This document shows, in pieces, positions 46,697-58,538 of a stretch of DNA of 64,000 bases. Both the position numbers and the translations under genes were made by a program. The stretch comes from Epiperipatus broadwayi (lineage: Eukaryota > Onychophora > Udeonychophora > Euonychophora > Peripatidae): assembly GCA_028023455.1 (NCBI GenBank), contig JAQFVV010013311.1:62001-126000 (forward strand). Direction: 5' to 3'. Below the pieces are notes generated by a model, which was given only the letters and a program-made list of their open reading frames with translations, did no database searches and was not told the origin of the DNA. Position 1 is the stretch's first letter; each line of letters begins with the position of its first letter.

Positions 46697-49600
46697 CATC
46701 ATCATCATCATCAACCATTATCAATCCACTGCAGGATGAAGGTCTCTCCAAGTTTAATCCATCTTTCTCCAATCTTTAGCTTCTCTTTTCCACAACACCC
46801 CTGCATATTTTCTTATTTCATCCATCCATCTCACATGTGGTTTCTGGGTCTTTTACAATCTCTTGGAATCCAGTTTTAAAATTTCAATTGTCCATCTATT
46901 ATCATTTCTTATAGCAATATGTCCAGCCCAACTCCATTTCAATCTTTTAATTTTTTCAATAAGGTCAGTAACACCTGTTTGTTGTCTTACCCATACATTG
47001 CATTTTCGATCTCTTCTTGTTACTCCCAACATACATCTCTCCATACTCCTTTGAGTGGTCTGAAGTCTCTGTATTGCTCTTTTATTAAGTGTCCAAGTCT
47101 CAGATCCATAAGTAAGAACTGGTAAAACACATTTGTTAAAAACCATTCTTTTCAAACACATAGGCATATTTTCTTTTAGTATCAAGTTATTTCTACCAAA
47201 AGCACTCCAACCAAGTTTAATTCTATGATTAATTTCCTCCATTATGTTTCCATCTGTATTAATAATCTGACCTAGGTATTTGTAACTGTTAACTTCTTCT
47301 AATTCTTCATAATCAATCTTTATTTTCATATTTTGAGCAAATCGATTAAACATTACTTTAGTCTTTTTAACATTTATCTTTAGTCCTACTTTTCTACTTT
47401 CATCTGCTAACTCCTGCAACATTTCCTGCAGCTCTGAAGCATTATTTGCAAAAACAACTACATCATCTGCAAAATCTAAATGACTTAAATACTCTCCATT
47501 TACTTTTATTCCTTTAGTTTCCCATTTTAATCCACAAAATACTTCTTGCAGCACTGCTGTAAAAAGTTTTGGAGATATGGAGTCACCTTGCCTTACACCT
47601 TTCTCAATGTTGATTTTTCCAGTATCATTATGTAATTTAATTGTTGCTGTTGTATTTTTATAAATATTCTTTAAAATATGACAATATCCTGGATCTATAC
47701 CTTGATGATCCAATGCTTTAATCACTGAAGAAATGTGTATAGAATCGAATGCCTTTTCATAATCTACAAATCCAAAACATAATGACAACTCATATTCATT
47801 TGTCCTTTCTATGACTTCTTTCAATACCTGGATATGATCTGTTGTACTAAAACCACTTTTAAATCCAGCTTGTTCTCTTGGTTGGTGGAAATCCAAAGTT
47901 CTCTGTAGACGAGTTGTAATTATCTTGGTAAAAATTTTATATAAAACTGATAAAAGGCTGATAGGTCTGTAATTTCTAATATCTTCTTTATCACCTTTTT
48001 TAAATATTAATATTATTACTGCATTCTTCCAATCTTCCGGTACATCTTTATCATTTAGACATTTGGTATATAACTTTGCTAAAATTGTTTCTATTTCTTC
48101 ACCTCCTTCTTTTAATATATCAATTATAATTCCATCATTTCCTGGAGCCTTTCCTTTCTTCATACATTTAATTGCATGTCTCACTTCTTCATTTAAAATT
48201 CTGGGCAATTCGGAAGATGTAATAGATATAGGAGATACTTGTTCTTTATTACTATATAATTCTTGATAAAAATCTTCTACCAATTTCATGATGTCATCTC
48301 TCTTTTTAATAATAATTCCATCTTTTTTTCTTATTGCAGATATAAATTTCCTACCAATACCAAAATGTTGTTTAACATTCTTGAGACTCTTATTTTCTTC
48401 TACAGCTTTCCTTGCTATTTCACAGTTATACTTTCTTATATCATTTTCAACTCTTTTCTGTACCATTTTACAAAATTCGAGATATTCAATTCTTTTTAAT
48501 ACATCATTTTTGTATATCTTCATATTACTTCTTTTCTTCATAAATTCTCTAGTCTCAGTAGAAATTTTATTAGTCAATTGCTGCTTTTTTCTACCAGCTA
48601 TCTTTGTTGCAGTTTTTAAAAGTGTATCAGTTATTTTCATATTAATTTCATTCAAATCTGAATCATGTTCAAAATCTCCTAACACTTGAAACCTATTTGT
48701 AAGTTCTAATTTAAATTCATTAGAATGTTTCTGACGATTAGGAATATCAACTGTAAATATTGTTTTTCTCAATAATTTTTGTCTCTCTAGTTTTACATTA
48801 ACACGTAACTTACACCTTACTAATCGATGATCACTTCCTGTGTTAAATTTATTAAGAACATTACAATCTTGAAATATGTATTTCCTGTTAGTCAAAATAT
48901 AATCCAATTCTGCTGTACCTTCATTTGGATGCTTCCATGTCCATTTCCTTTTAACATTTTTCTCAAAAAATGAATTCATAAGATAAAGTTTTTCTTTTTC
49001 TGCAAACTCTATAAGTCTATGTCCTCTCTCATTTCTATAACCATAACCAAAATTACCTACAGCAATTTCATCTTTCATTTGTCTACCAATTCTAGCATTA
49101 AAGTCTCCCATAACAATTTTAAAATGTTGTTTACTCTGATCAAAAGCCTTTTGTACATCCATATAAAAATCTTCTACTACTTCATCACTATGAGAACTTG
49201 TTGGGGCATAAACCTAAATTATCTGCATTTGGTATCTGCTATTAAGTTGTATAACTAATCTTGCAACTCTGTCCGATACACCATCAATCTCCACAATATT
49301 GTTCTTCCACTTTTTATTTATAATGAGTCCTACTCCACTTGTATTTCCAATATGTGTGCCTTTATAATAGAGTATATGTCCACTTTTTAAATCAATTGTT
49401 TCTTCACCTTTTCTTCTAACTTCACAAAGTCCAATAATGTCCCATTTAATATAAGACAATTCTTCTTCTAGTTCTTGCAATCTTCCTTCACTTGAAAGTG
49501 ATCTGCAGTTGTAAGTACCTAAATAAAATTTCATCATCAAATGGCAGCCTGGGTCCACAATCAGGGGATTCTTAGCACCCTCCGCCTTCGGCCACCAACC

Positions 49601-49994
49601 GCTGCCTTGGTTGGTGACTTTACAGCCTCCTGGGAATAAGGGCCATGCTTTATTTTTGTCTGTCATAATTGTATATATGTATTGGAAAAATATTTATCAT
49701 TTACACAAACATTCATTCTGCCTTATCAGGCACTGAGAAGAAAGACCATGGTGTTTCTTGATCTTAAACTCAGAGGTAAAAAGCCAATAAACTCACCATG
49801 CTGGCTAATGCATGTTGGTGAGCAGTCCATCCATGTTCGTATACTATATGAATAATCACATAGTAATAACAGCTGCAATGACAAGAACGTATGGAGTGGA
49901 CATTAGGAATTTGCCCTGCTTGGTTCCTTTAAGGCTTCCAAGAGGAATCAAAGGGTCTCCTTTCAGTTAATAGCAAACTCCTTTCTGCAGCCAA
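46697..49994 (-). mobile_element. near-intact RTE-clade LINE
   Basis: A 3.3 kb non-LTR retrotransposon flanked by GGAATTAT at 46689-46696 and 49995-50002, a perfect eight-base duplication. The 3' end (left, minus strand) is a (GAT)n microsatellite rather than poly(A), as in RTE elements. One reading frame spans most of the length with 328 bases of 5' leader (49667-49994). The size is typical of full-length RTE. It is the probable parent family of the decayed minus-strand remnants in the array monomers. Confidence 0.9.
46853..49666 (-). pseudogene. RTE endonuclease-reverse transcriptase, one in-frame stop
   Basis: A single frame of 937 sense codons if one TAG (codon 151, at 49214-49216) is ignored. 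The first part (49214-49666, 150 residues) begins MTDKNKAW and contains the apurinic-type endonuclease start GTYNCRSLS (N53) and GLCEVRRKGEE (catalytic E82). The second (ATG at 49162, 769 residues) continues with VMGDFNARIG (19-22 GDFN) and TGSDHRLV (SDH 110-112), completing the endonuclease. The reverse transcriptase follows, with NYRPISLL (397-404), YEKAFDS (468-474, first catalytic Asp), GVRQGDSISP (522-531) and the FADD box (564-567). The C-terminal part has SETWTLNK and the WAGHIAIRND motif common in RTE. All catalytic residues are visible. The stop would block full-length protein, so the element is probably inactive but recent. Confidence 0.9.
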
Positions 49995-50510
49995 GGAATT
50001 ATATATATATATATATAAATTGAAAATGAAATGCTCCAAATGGGGGGAGAGCAGACCTCACTGATTTATAGTCCCAATACACAGGGTGAAAAGAGATCAA
50101 TGGGATGGGAAATACATCCACATCCTTTGCAACATGATGGCTACACCTCTGGGCCAGACATTCATTTGAGCATATTGCCCTGTATGCTAACATGCTTCAT
50201 ATTACATAAAAACATGCTGACAGGAATGTGCATCTGAAGCATGATATTTAAAAAGAATGAACTTTATCCAGTACAGAAATGAGCATCTGTCTGGTGAAGG
50301 AATTATATATATATATAAAAATGGAAAATGAAATGCTCCAATGGGGGGAGAGCAGACCTCACTGACTTAGAGTCCCAATACACAGGGTGAAAGGAGATCA
50401 ATGGGATGAGAAATACATCCACATCCTTTGCAACATGATGGCTACACCTCTGGACCAGACATTCATTTGAGCACACTGCCCTGTATGCTAACATGCTTCA
50501 TATTACATTG
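49995..50510. repeat. tandem duplication of about 305 bases in LTR4 next to the LINE
   Basis: The block (TA)n - GAAATGCTCC - GGGGGGAGAGCAGACCTCAC - TTTGCAACATGATGGCTACA - ATGCTAACATGCTTCATATT is present at 49995-50215 and again at 50300-50510, nearly identical. The linker GACAGGAATGTGCATCTGAA..GAGCATCTGTCTGGTGA occurs before the LINE (46610-46690) and between the two blocks (50218-50300). The LINE is therefore inserted at the start of one repeat unit. Confidence 0.8.
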
Positions 50511-51761
50511 ACATAAAGGCCCATACAGCCTTCTACCAGCATTGACTCAACTACAAAACAAAGTTCTGAAATTATTCCCATATGACTTAGACCCAAACTT
50601 AATGACTCTATGCAGCCATCTATACCCAACTTTAAATTTAATAATTTAGTTAACAAACAAAACAATAAAAAATAAAAATGATTGATTCGCAAACTGAAAA
50701 CATAAATAAAATTATTATTAACTGATCTAGAGTTTTATTGCTGGTCAGATAAGAATTCACTTATTATTTATATTTTTTTATGGATTGAATAATTATTGAA
50801 GAGATATATTTAAAAAAGAGGATTCAACTGATGAAAGTTCATACTTCTCATTCGGTCTTGATGATTCCTCCAGATTTCATCCAATTTATGGAAGTCATTG
50901 CTGATCATATTATTTATTAATAGTTTCTTTGGAGGCACAACTGCTCCAAAACATACTTACTAGAAACAACCGCTACAAGCCATACTTTCTGGATTGTGAT
51001 CAGGAAGGCTGCCTCAGCTGGTGCAAATGAAGAAAACTGAATCTCTTGTGATACTTCTACATCATGGAGTCTGCACTATAGCTATAATTTATAGATTAAT
51101 AGTCAAGTTTTTTAAATTAAATGCAATTATTTCCTCTTTTATAATTTCTGGTCTCTCTTATCACAAATCCTCCAGGTCGATCACACATGACATCATTTGC
51201 TCTTATTGGCCCTGATGTTTTCCTTTCTGGCCCTATGCATTGGCTGTGTGTACTTGCATGGGTGTGCCAATATGCTTCAGAGCGGGAAGACACAATTTTT
51301 AAGTTTTATTTCTTATGTAACAGGTTTTTCAAATTCATTTGTTTAAAAAAAAAAAAAGAAAAAGGGGGGAGAAAGTGCCCCAAGAACCGGCTAGTAATTA
51401 CTCATAAGTTGACAGTTCCAAGATAAATATATTTTAACAGAACAATCACTTCCATGTTTAAGATTCAAACATGCCTCTTTAAATTGAACCTAATTAACAT
51501 TTTTCAGTTAAGAGGTTCATTGGGATTTTTAAACAAAAATGCCAATCTTTACTTCTAGATATTTATTTCAACTGGGCACTTTTATTTTTTTACTGGTGTT
51601 AAGGAAATTTTTTTTAAGTTTTCTATCTGTGCAATTATATATATAAAAATAACTATTTTTCTTTTACGCTGTTTGGGGAATGAAGTCAATTTTATTTATG
51701 ATTATTTTTCTTTTATGTTTAATTTTAGAAATAATGTAATGGCATATGTACACTGTAACTA
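50511..51761 (-). other. rest of LTR4 copy, no gene
   Basis: Sequence shared in outline with 35340-36160 of the other LTR4 copy (AATTATTTATTTTTAT-rich and the end ATAATGTAATGGCATAT). The frames at 51021-51215 and 51187-51426 have no recognisable product. Confidence 0.5.
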
Positions 51762-51850
51762 ATATATATATATACTATATATATATATATCATATATATA
51801 TATATATATATAGTAAAAGTATATATATATATATATACTATCATGTATAC
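51762..51850. repeat. (TA)n tract
   Basis: Alternating TA with a few interruptions. Its TA arms can pair with each other. Confidence 0.9.
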
Positions 51851-52322
51851 ATATACTCATTCATAGTGTGTACTGAAAGCTAATTACCAATAGGTTGCAA
51901 ACTGCAGTAACCCTAGGAATGGGTAATATCCAAGATAAAGTTGATTAATAATTTGACATGCTTTCTCTTGTAGCTATCATTTTTCGATATCAAATAAGGT
52001 AGTAGCCATTAAGGTTTTGTTATTAATAAATCTTGTATTATTATGCTCATTAGTTTTTTATTTCATCTTCAATTATTTTATCAGTGGTATTATATACGTA
52101 TATTTATTTGTAGGCATATATGTTGACATATCTATGGATATAGTTCATTTTAAAATAGGTGTTTGTTTTTGGGGGGAGAAAGATTTAAACCTTTGATACT
52201 GTGTGTATGAAGCATGCCAGTAGTGGACAGGTTAAAAAAATGATAAAGGGGGGGTATGAAATGATAATAGTTTCTAGACAAGTCTTTTTTAGCTATGGAT
52301 TCAGTAATGGAGAAATTATTGG
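51848..52322 (+). repeat. direct repeat L of an unclassified element
   Basis: Matches 53366-53836 along its length: ATACTCATTCATAGTGTGT, AAGGTAGTAGCCATTAAGG, TTTTATCAGTGGTATTATA, GTTTGTTTTTGGGGGGAG, TGCCAGTAGTGGACAGGT and GGTATGAAATGATAATAGT. There are scattered substitutions and small indels. Copies are separated by about 1.04 kb. The pair resembles LTRs or a segmental duplication, but TG/CA ends, a primer site and target duplication were not found. Confidence 0.7.
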
Positions 52323-53365
52323 CTGTGATGTGAGCCTATATGCATGGGTGGACAATCTAACTTAAATGCCTTTATACAAGTCAAGAAGATTAATTAATAT
52401 TTCAAGTTTTAATTCTATGTAACACAGGTTTTTTTTAAATTTTATTTTATATGTTATTTCTATTTTATTGTATGTTAACATTTTAGAAAGAAAAAAGAAA
52501 GAGAAAGAAAGGGAAGAGAGACTCAGTAGCAAATGTGTAAAATTAAAGAGACCACTGATGATAGTTATTTGACCACCAAGACAGCAAGAACTCAGCTAGT
52601 AATTAATCATAAGTTGACAGTTCCAAGATAAAAATATTTTGAACCACCCATCAAAAGAGTTATAATAGATACCTCAGTCACATATTACCACCAAGATGAT
52701 AGTGTCATTAAGAGGACCAGTGGCATCAGTAAAACAAAATGAATAAATACCAAAGAAAAGCTGAAATAGGGGTAATATTGCATTTTTTGAACTGGTGTTA
52801 CCAACTCATCTCAAATATTTTATTGTGGAAAATGTAAAAATAAATGCTTGGCTGATACTCTAAGTTTGCTTTGTTAGCCACTGGAACCCTGGTGCATTTG
52901 AATGGGAGATTTGAGAAACACACCCGATGACTACAGTGTGCCTCATGCTTCCATCCATATGTGGGAAAGTAAACATCAGAAAAATAGAAAAAGCATGAAG
53001 AAACTTTATATTGATTTAAATTCAGGATTGCCTATGAATAATTCCAGACAGCAATGTATGGCTATCAGCGCCACCAAATGGGCAATAGTGCTGGCAGCTA
53101 CTTGGCATATGGTTACTGTGCATACACGTGGTAAACAACGCCATCTAACGGCTGGAACTTTGCATCATCTGCTTTTGGCCCCTTACTCTGAATATTTATG
53201 TGGTTGACACAGAAACAGCGCCTCTTGTGGCTACATAGGGCATAAATCATAACTACTCAACTAATTTATATCTGTACCATAAATTTTCTATCATCTTAAT
53301 AATAATTTTGAAATAGTAACCAAGCTAATTAAAGAAGATTTGCTTATAATAATTACTGTCATCTA
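52323..53365 (+). other. spacer between the direct repeats; uncertain small frame
   Basis: Holds a frame of 101 codons (52902-53207, ATGGGAGATTTGAG start) ending ...LAPYSEYLCG. It has no recognised domain and no signal peptide. It overlaps ACGCCATCTAACGGC and the AGCGCCTCTTGTGGC motif lies just after its end. Probably chance. The phrase CTAGTAATTAATCATAAGTTGACAGTTCCAAGATAAA near 52595 repeats one at 51390 inside the adjacent LTR4, showing further duplication across the boundary. Confidence 0.4.
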
Positions 53366-53836
53366 CACATATACTCATTCATAGTGTGTGCTTAACAGCT
53401 AATTAACAATACTTTTCAAATGCAGTAACCCAAGCAATCGGTAATATACAAACAAATTTTATTAATAACTATTGACATTTTCATTTTTAGCCATCTTTTT
53501 AGATATCAAATAAGGTAGTAGCCATTAAGGTTTTGTTATTACTAAATATTATATTATTATGCTATTTGTTTTTTTATTTCATCTTCAATTATTTTATCAG
53601 TGGTATTATATATATATTTATTTGTATGCATATATGTTGACGTATCTTGATATAGTTCATTTTAAAATAGGTGTTTGTTTTTTGGGGGGAGAAAGATTTA
53701 AACCCTAGACAATGTGTGTGCATGAATGCATGCCAGTAGTGGACAGGTCTAAAATAAATGATAAAAGGGGGTATGAAATGATAATAGTAACTAGACAAGT
53801 CTTTTTTTAGTATTGATTCAGTAAGGGCAGAAATTA
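53366..53836 (+). repeat. direct repeat R of an unclassified element
   Basis: Second copy of 51848-52322. The minus-strand frame at 53589-53798 is a shadow with no product. Confidence 0.7.
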
Positions 53837-54646
53837 GGCAGAGCTATAAATGTCACAGAAAGACCAAATTATTTACACTAGGTGAAATGACAATTAAATA
53901 TCGTAATTAAAAAATTGTGATGCTTTTCTTTTCTTTCTTTTGTTATTATTAGTCATTAATTGTTTAGTAATTTTATAATTAATTTTATCGTAATTAATTG
54001 TTTCGGGGATGTACCCATTATTTTGTAATGTTGGAATAAAACATGAATCAGATGTTGAAATTAAACCACTTATATATGTTTATTTAGGAATCACAAAACT
54101 CCTTATAAATGTTACTCATAAGTCATCATCACATAAAGATGCATTATGAACCCCAGTAAAAAGATCAAAAGAGTAATTTTACTCATGATATTACAATCTT
54201 GGCCATAGATATTGATTTTTGACAATCCTCTATCCGCTGAATATGTATTTAGTTCTCTTTTGGCTTTGAAGAAAGTTGGGAATGATATCACCAGAAAATA
54301 TTTATATAGAAGAGTAGATATGCACTGAATAGTGGTACAAATCATTTGCTCTTTTTTTCTTATGAGATAGCTTATTAGTTGATCTCCCATCAATAAGTAA
54401 AGTGAATCTAAGACCCATAAAATGATCTTTATAAGTGAGAACTAGGCGATGTCCCAAGGGATGGATATTAATCATCCCAATCCCAAATAATAAAACAAAA
54501 GCAGTTAATTATAGCTACATACTATTGGATCAGGGATTTATGTATAGATGATAAGGAACTTCAAATGAATGAAGTCTTGGTGTCTTCAAACTGTTTCAGT
54601 CGCAACTCGGGCTTGCATATTTACTGTGATTCCATACCATTACAAT
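53837..54646. other. unassigned, ends in an LTR-like terminus
   Basis: No gene (the minus-strand frame 54112-54393 is unrecognised). It ends GATTCCATACCATTACA, which on the minus strand is TGTAATGGTATGGAATC, an LTR-like start resembling TGTAACGGTAT of LTR4. Monomer sequence resumes directly after it (CTGTATATATGATAGATTAAT). The stretch 51.85-54.65 kb may therefore be a further minus-oriented insertion. Confidence 0.45.
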
Positions 54647-54811
54647 ACTGTATATATGATAGATTAATAAATATTGTTTGTTATTTCTTTCCTTTTTATA
54701 TATATATATATATTTAATTTCTTGCTTGTGTCTAAATCCTATTAGTCAAATGATTGTAATGTGTGTATAAGGTTTACATTACTTCTTTTTATATTTGTAT
54801 GAATGATTACA

Positions 54812-54896
<85 letters not shown>
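54647..54896 (+). repeat. array monomer 6 resumed, with (TA)n run
   Basis: GATAGATTAATAAATATTGTTTGTTATTTCTTTCC, TTTCTTGCTTGTGTCTAAATC and GAATGATTACAGCA correspond to monomer 2 at 20450-20635. It then enters an uninterrupted TA run at about 54812-54893. Confidence 0.7.
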
Positions 54897-57395
54897 GCCA
54901 TTACAATTTAGTCACTAGCTAAATTTATAGTAATGAGCATGTAGAAAAGGTAAACCAAAATCATCATCACATTTTTATATAACCATAAAAGAAGCTGTAG
55001 GGCATCCAAGTTCAAACCCTACCAGATCAAAATTTTAAACGCTTTAGACAGAAAGAGAGTGGGACAGCAATTATATGCTTTACTTGTTTGTGTGTTAATA
55101 AATCTTAAAAAGAGCAGTACACACATTTAATATTTAATTTTTCTTTAAAAAGCAAAGTTATAATGCATATGTATAGGCAGTGTATGTGTAAGCTATTTAA
55201 TTGTTTTATATTTCAAATATTCAACATTTTAACTTTCTTTAAAACTAACCTATGCTTGATCAATTCTAATATCTTATTCTATACTTCTATTTTGCTTTTC
55301 TATAATTGTAATTGGGATTTAAAAGTTACAGATTTAATTAAATAATAGGGTTATAATTACTAAGCTAGCAATTATATTATTTAATGTTAGTTTATGAATG
55401 ATTTGAAATAATGAAGTATGTGTGTACATTACATACAGAAATTTACATTTATTAAATATTGAAAGAAAAGGAAGGGTTAAATCTGTCAAATTATTTTTTT
55501 TGTACAATTTTATGTTAAAAGAGAAAATCTGTTGAATCAGATATCTATTTTTGTAGCAATTTTGTTTTTGTAAATGATTGTTTGTCACTTTGGGAGCTTA
55601 AGCTGGGTGGGAACTCTAATTTTGAAATTGTCTTATCTTAAGATCTAAAGAAGGAAGCTCAAAAATTTGAAATGTTACCTAGGTGTAAGAAAAAAAAAAG
55701 GATTAAGTCTATTTTTTTTAAAAACAAAAGTGCCTGGAAAAAGGATTAAACTTTTCAGTTGAAAAATAATTTAGTTGAAAATAAAATAGAGATCTAAGTA
55801 AAATGAATTTGTCCAAAAATAGCAAGTGATGCTATCTCTGATTGGTTAAGTTAGCTAAAAATTGGATATAAAAAGCTGTCTGGAAAAATCAGTTGAATTA
55901 TTATTGTGATTATGATTCAGATTATTAGACTATTAAATTGAATATTGAAAATATAAGAAATGACTGGCTAGAAAAATTATATGTATGTCCCATCTTTGCC
56001 TGACCGTCTGTAAAGCTGCACATCATATAGGAAAAAAAAGATGTCTTGTCTGAAAATAATATTCTATACCTTTCAACTGACCAGAGAAATAAGATGTTCT
56101 TAATAGAAGGAAGAAAGCATTCACCTGCATTCGATGAAAGATGAATTAATCTACCGATAAATATTAATCATCAAGTTCAATTAATTGTTCCAGCAACTGA
56201 TTTTAAACTCAAGAAAATGTATAATGTGAAAACAACTGCTGTATTTCATCCACTAAAAGAATCATGCTTGACAGGAAGAGAAGAAAAATTGATATAATGA
56301 TTTCCAAATTATCCACTAAAGCAAATAACCTCAATAGGATCCTCATCATCAAATAATTATATACTTCAAGAAAGTGATTGTTCCAAAGAACATGGAAATT
56401 GTTGCTGCCAAGTATAGACAGTATACAAGACAAGTGAACCCTTGGATCAGTAATATGACTTTTATATCTATTTTCTTTATGAAATCAGAGTATTAATAAA
56501 AATTTAGTAATAAAGTGACATATTTTATTTAAAGAACTTTTAAAGACAATTCAGATCAATGGAAACCAAGAATGTCTTAATAATAATAGCTTTGAACTAC
56601 ATAAATGATTGTGAATGTATCAAAATTTATTTGTTTATTAATTTTACAGTTATGAAATATTAATGTGTAAAACAATTTTTTTATGGTATTATGATTTTAG
56701 TTTTAACTAATATATTATTATTATTTTGGGATAAAACACGCACATACATAGTAATATTTTATATGTGTATAATTGCGAGTGAATGTGAAATAATAGGTGG
56801 TGTTAAAATATTAAATTATTTTGTCTTGAGAAAGTATAGATTTCAGCGCTTAGAAGGGAGGAGGAGATGATTTAAAACTCTTTTCTAAGAACTTGATTTT
56901 TCTAATTTCTATTAACATTTTTTTTTAACATTCTACTTACATGTTAGATTTATAAAGTATGTGTGCTAATGAGCGGATAATATTTTTTTTTTCTTGAAAT
57001 ACTTTTCTCATGGAGTGAAAATCATGGTCAATGTGACATCCAACTTAATACAATATACATTTGAAGGGAAAGGGGGAAGAACTTGAAATTAATCTGAGGA
57101 TTGCTATATAATCAATTATTATTATTATTCTTATTCATATCAATTTTCATGTTTATCTAGAATTTTTTATGTATATGTTAAAAATGCAGTAATAAATATT
57201 AGTTTGTTTTATTAAACAAGGCGTATATATTTCATTAAGTGTAGTCTTTGTTAAGTGTGATCATTCATCATCATCAGTGGTTGAATATCAGTTATTTAAG
57301 ATATAAGTAAATATGCTAAAATTAAGCAATAATTATGAATTTCTTTATAAAAATTAGTTTTATGTTTAGGCTTAATCCTAGAGCTGTAGTTGAAA
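54897..57395. other. AT-rich stretch with a possible promoter, no gene
   Basis: No frame here shows a recognisable protein (frames at 55163-55345, 55334-55588 and 56209-56433 examined). ATTGGTTAAG near 55840 followed by ATTGGATATAAAAAGCTGTC near 55862 looks like CCAAT and TATA boxes on the plus strand and could be an LTR promoter, but LTR ends could not be placed. It interrupts monomer 6. Confidence 0.35.
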
Positions 57396-57401
57396 CCCTT
57401 G

Positions 57402-57565
<164 letters not shown>

Positions 57566-58538
57566 GTCATCAACGTTTTAATTAATGAGCTGTTTAACTG
57601 TTTAAAGGCCATAAATAAATATTGATTTTATAATATTTAGTGATTTCTTAGTATTATTATAACCACATCCCGTCATCTATTTCATGCAAGGATGAGTGAA
57701 TTGCCATCCTAAATTAGTTATATATAATCTGAGCTAGTAAAACTTATAAAAAAATATTGAAACACATTCGTTATGCTAAGATCTGAGAAATGATTTGTGT
57801 CTAATGAACTCCACTTTGGTTTATAGATGTTTTACTTTTACCTAAATATTAGTGCGTATAGTGATATGGCTCAAAAAGCAAAATCTCCCATTTTTATTAG
57901 AAATAAAGCACCAAAAGGGGATTCAAACCCGGTACATGTGGAAAGATTATTAGATATAACTGTGTCTAGATTTAAATAATCTAGTGGCGCCCTGCTAGAC
58001 CATATTCACTTAGTATTTGTTCAAACATGCACTTAACATCAAACCAAGAAATGAAAGTGGATAAGATCTACTGTCTGTATACCTGAGTTATATTTTATTG
58101 AATTACTAGTGTACTCACCTCACGTGATTTCATATACCTGAGTTATAATACTTGTTATTAATAATTTGCTTATAATTATTGATAGTGGGATATCTTGAGA
58201 AATCTAATGATAGAAATATGTTTCATCTTATCCAATGACCCGTAATATGATAGATAACTCAGTCTGATCTTTGGTTTAATAGCCACTACTCATGTTAAAT
58301 AATTCTTCTCTTTTGATATAAAATCTACCACACATTTTTCGTTTATTGAGCTAGATATTTATATTGGAAGCTTTTTGAAATAAAATAGAGATTTATATTT
58401 GAATCTTTTCATAATTATTAAATACATTTGGATCGTTTGATCATCTTTATTAAGTTACATTTTTAACAATACTGGAATATTTGAGATTTTTACAATACTT
58501 GAATTTTTTTGATTCTTTAATTATGTTACAATATATAT
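57566..58538. other. unassigned AT-rich sequence
   Basis: No gene. CTAGTGGCGCCCTGCTAGAC at about 57981 resembles the CCTAGTGGCGCTCTGTC of the LTR4 3' end at 2013, and the preceding words GTCTAGATTTAAATAATCTAG are similar, so a decayed LTR4 fragment is possible. Confidence 0.35.

Larger units (their letters stand above)
46060..51761 (-). mobile_element. LTR4 solo LTR containing an RTE LINE
   Basis: Left end TATAACGGCCAGG and right end AATAATGTAATGGCATATGTACACTGTAAC match the ends of the LTR4 copy at 34120-36161. After subtracting the LINE (46697-49994) and one repeat of about 305 bases, the length is close to that copy. Inserted in the monomer (TA)n site at 46.05 kb. Confidence 0.6.

Noticed and set aside
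48063-48689. Plus-strand frames of 67, 78 and 133 codons inside the LINE
   Set aside because: Antisense shadows of the LINE reading frame; phenylalanine- and serine-rich text typical of reversed lysine-rich coding.
52902-53207. A host gene of 101 codons
   Set aside because: No recognised domain, no splice or promoter support, and located between direct repeats of an unclassified element.
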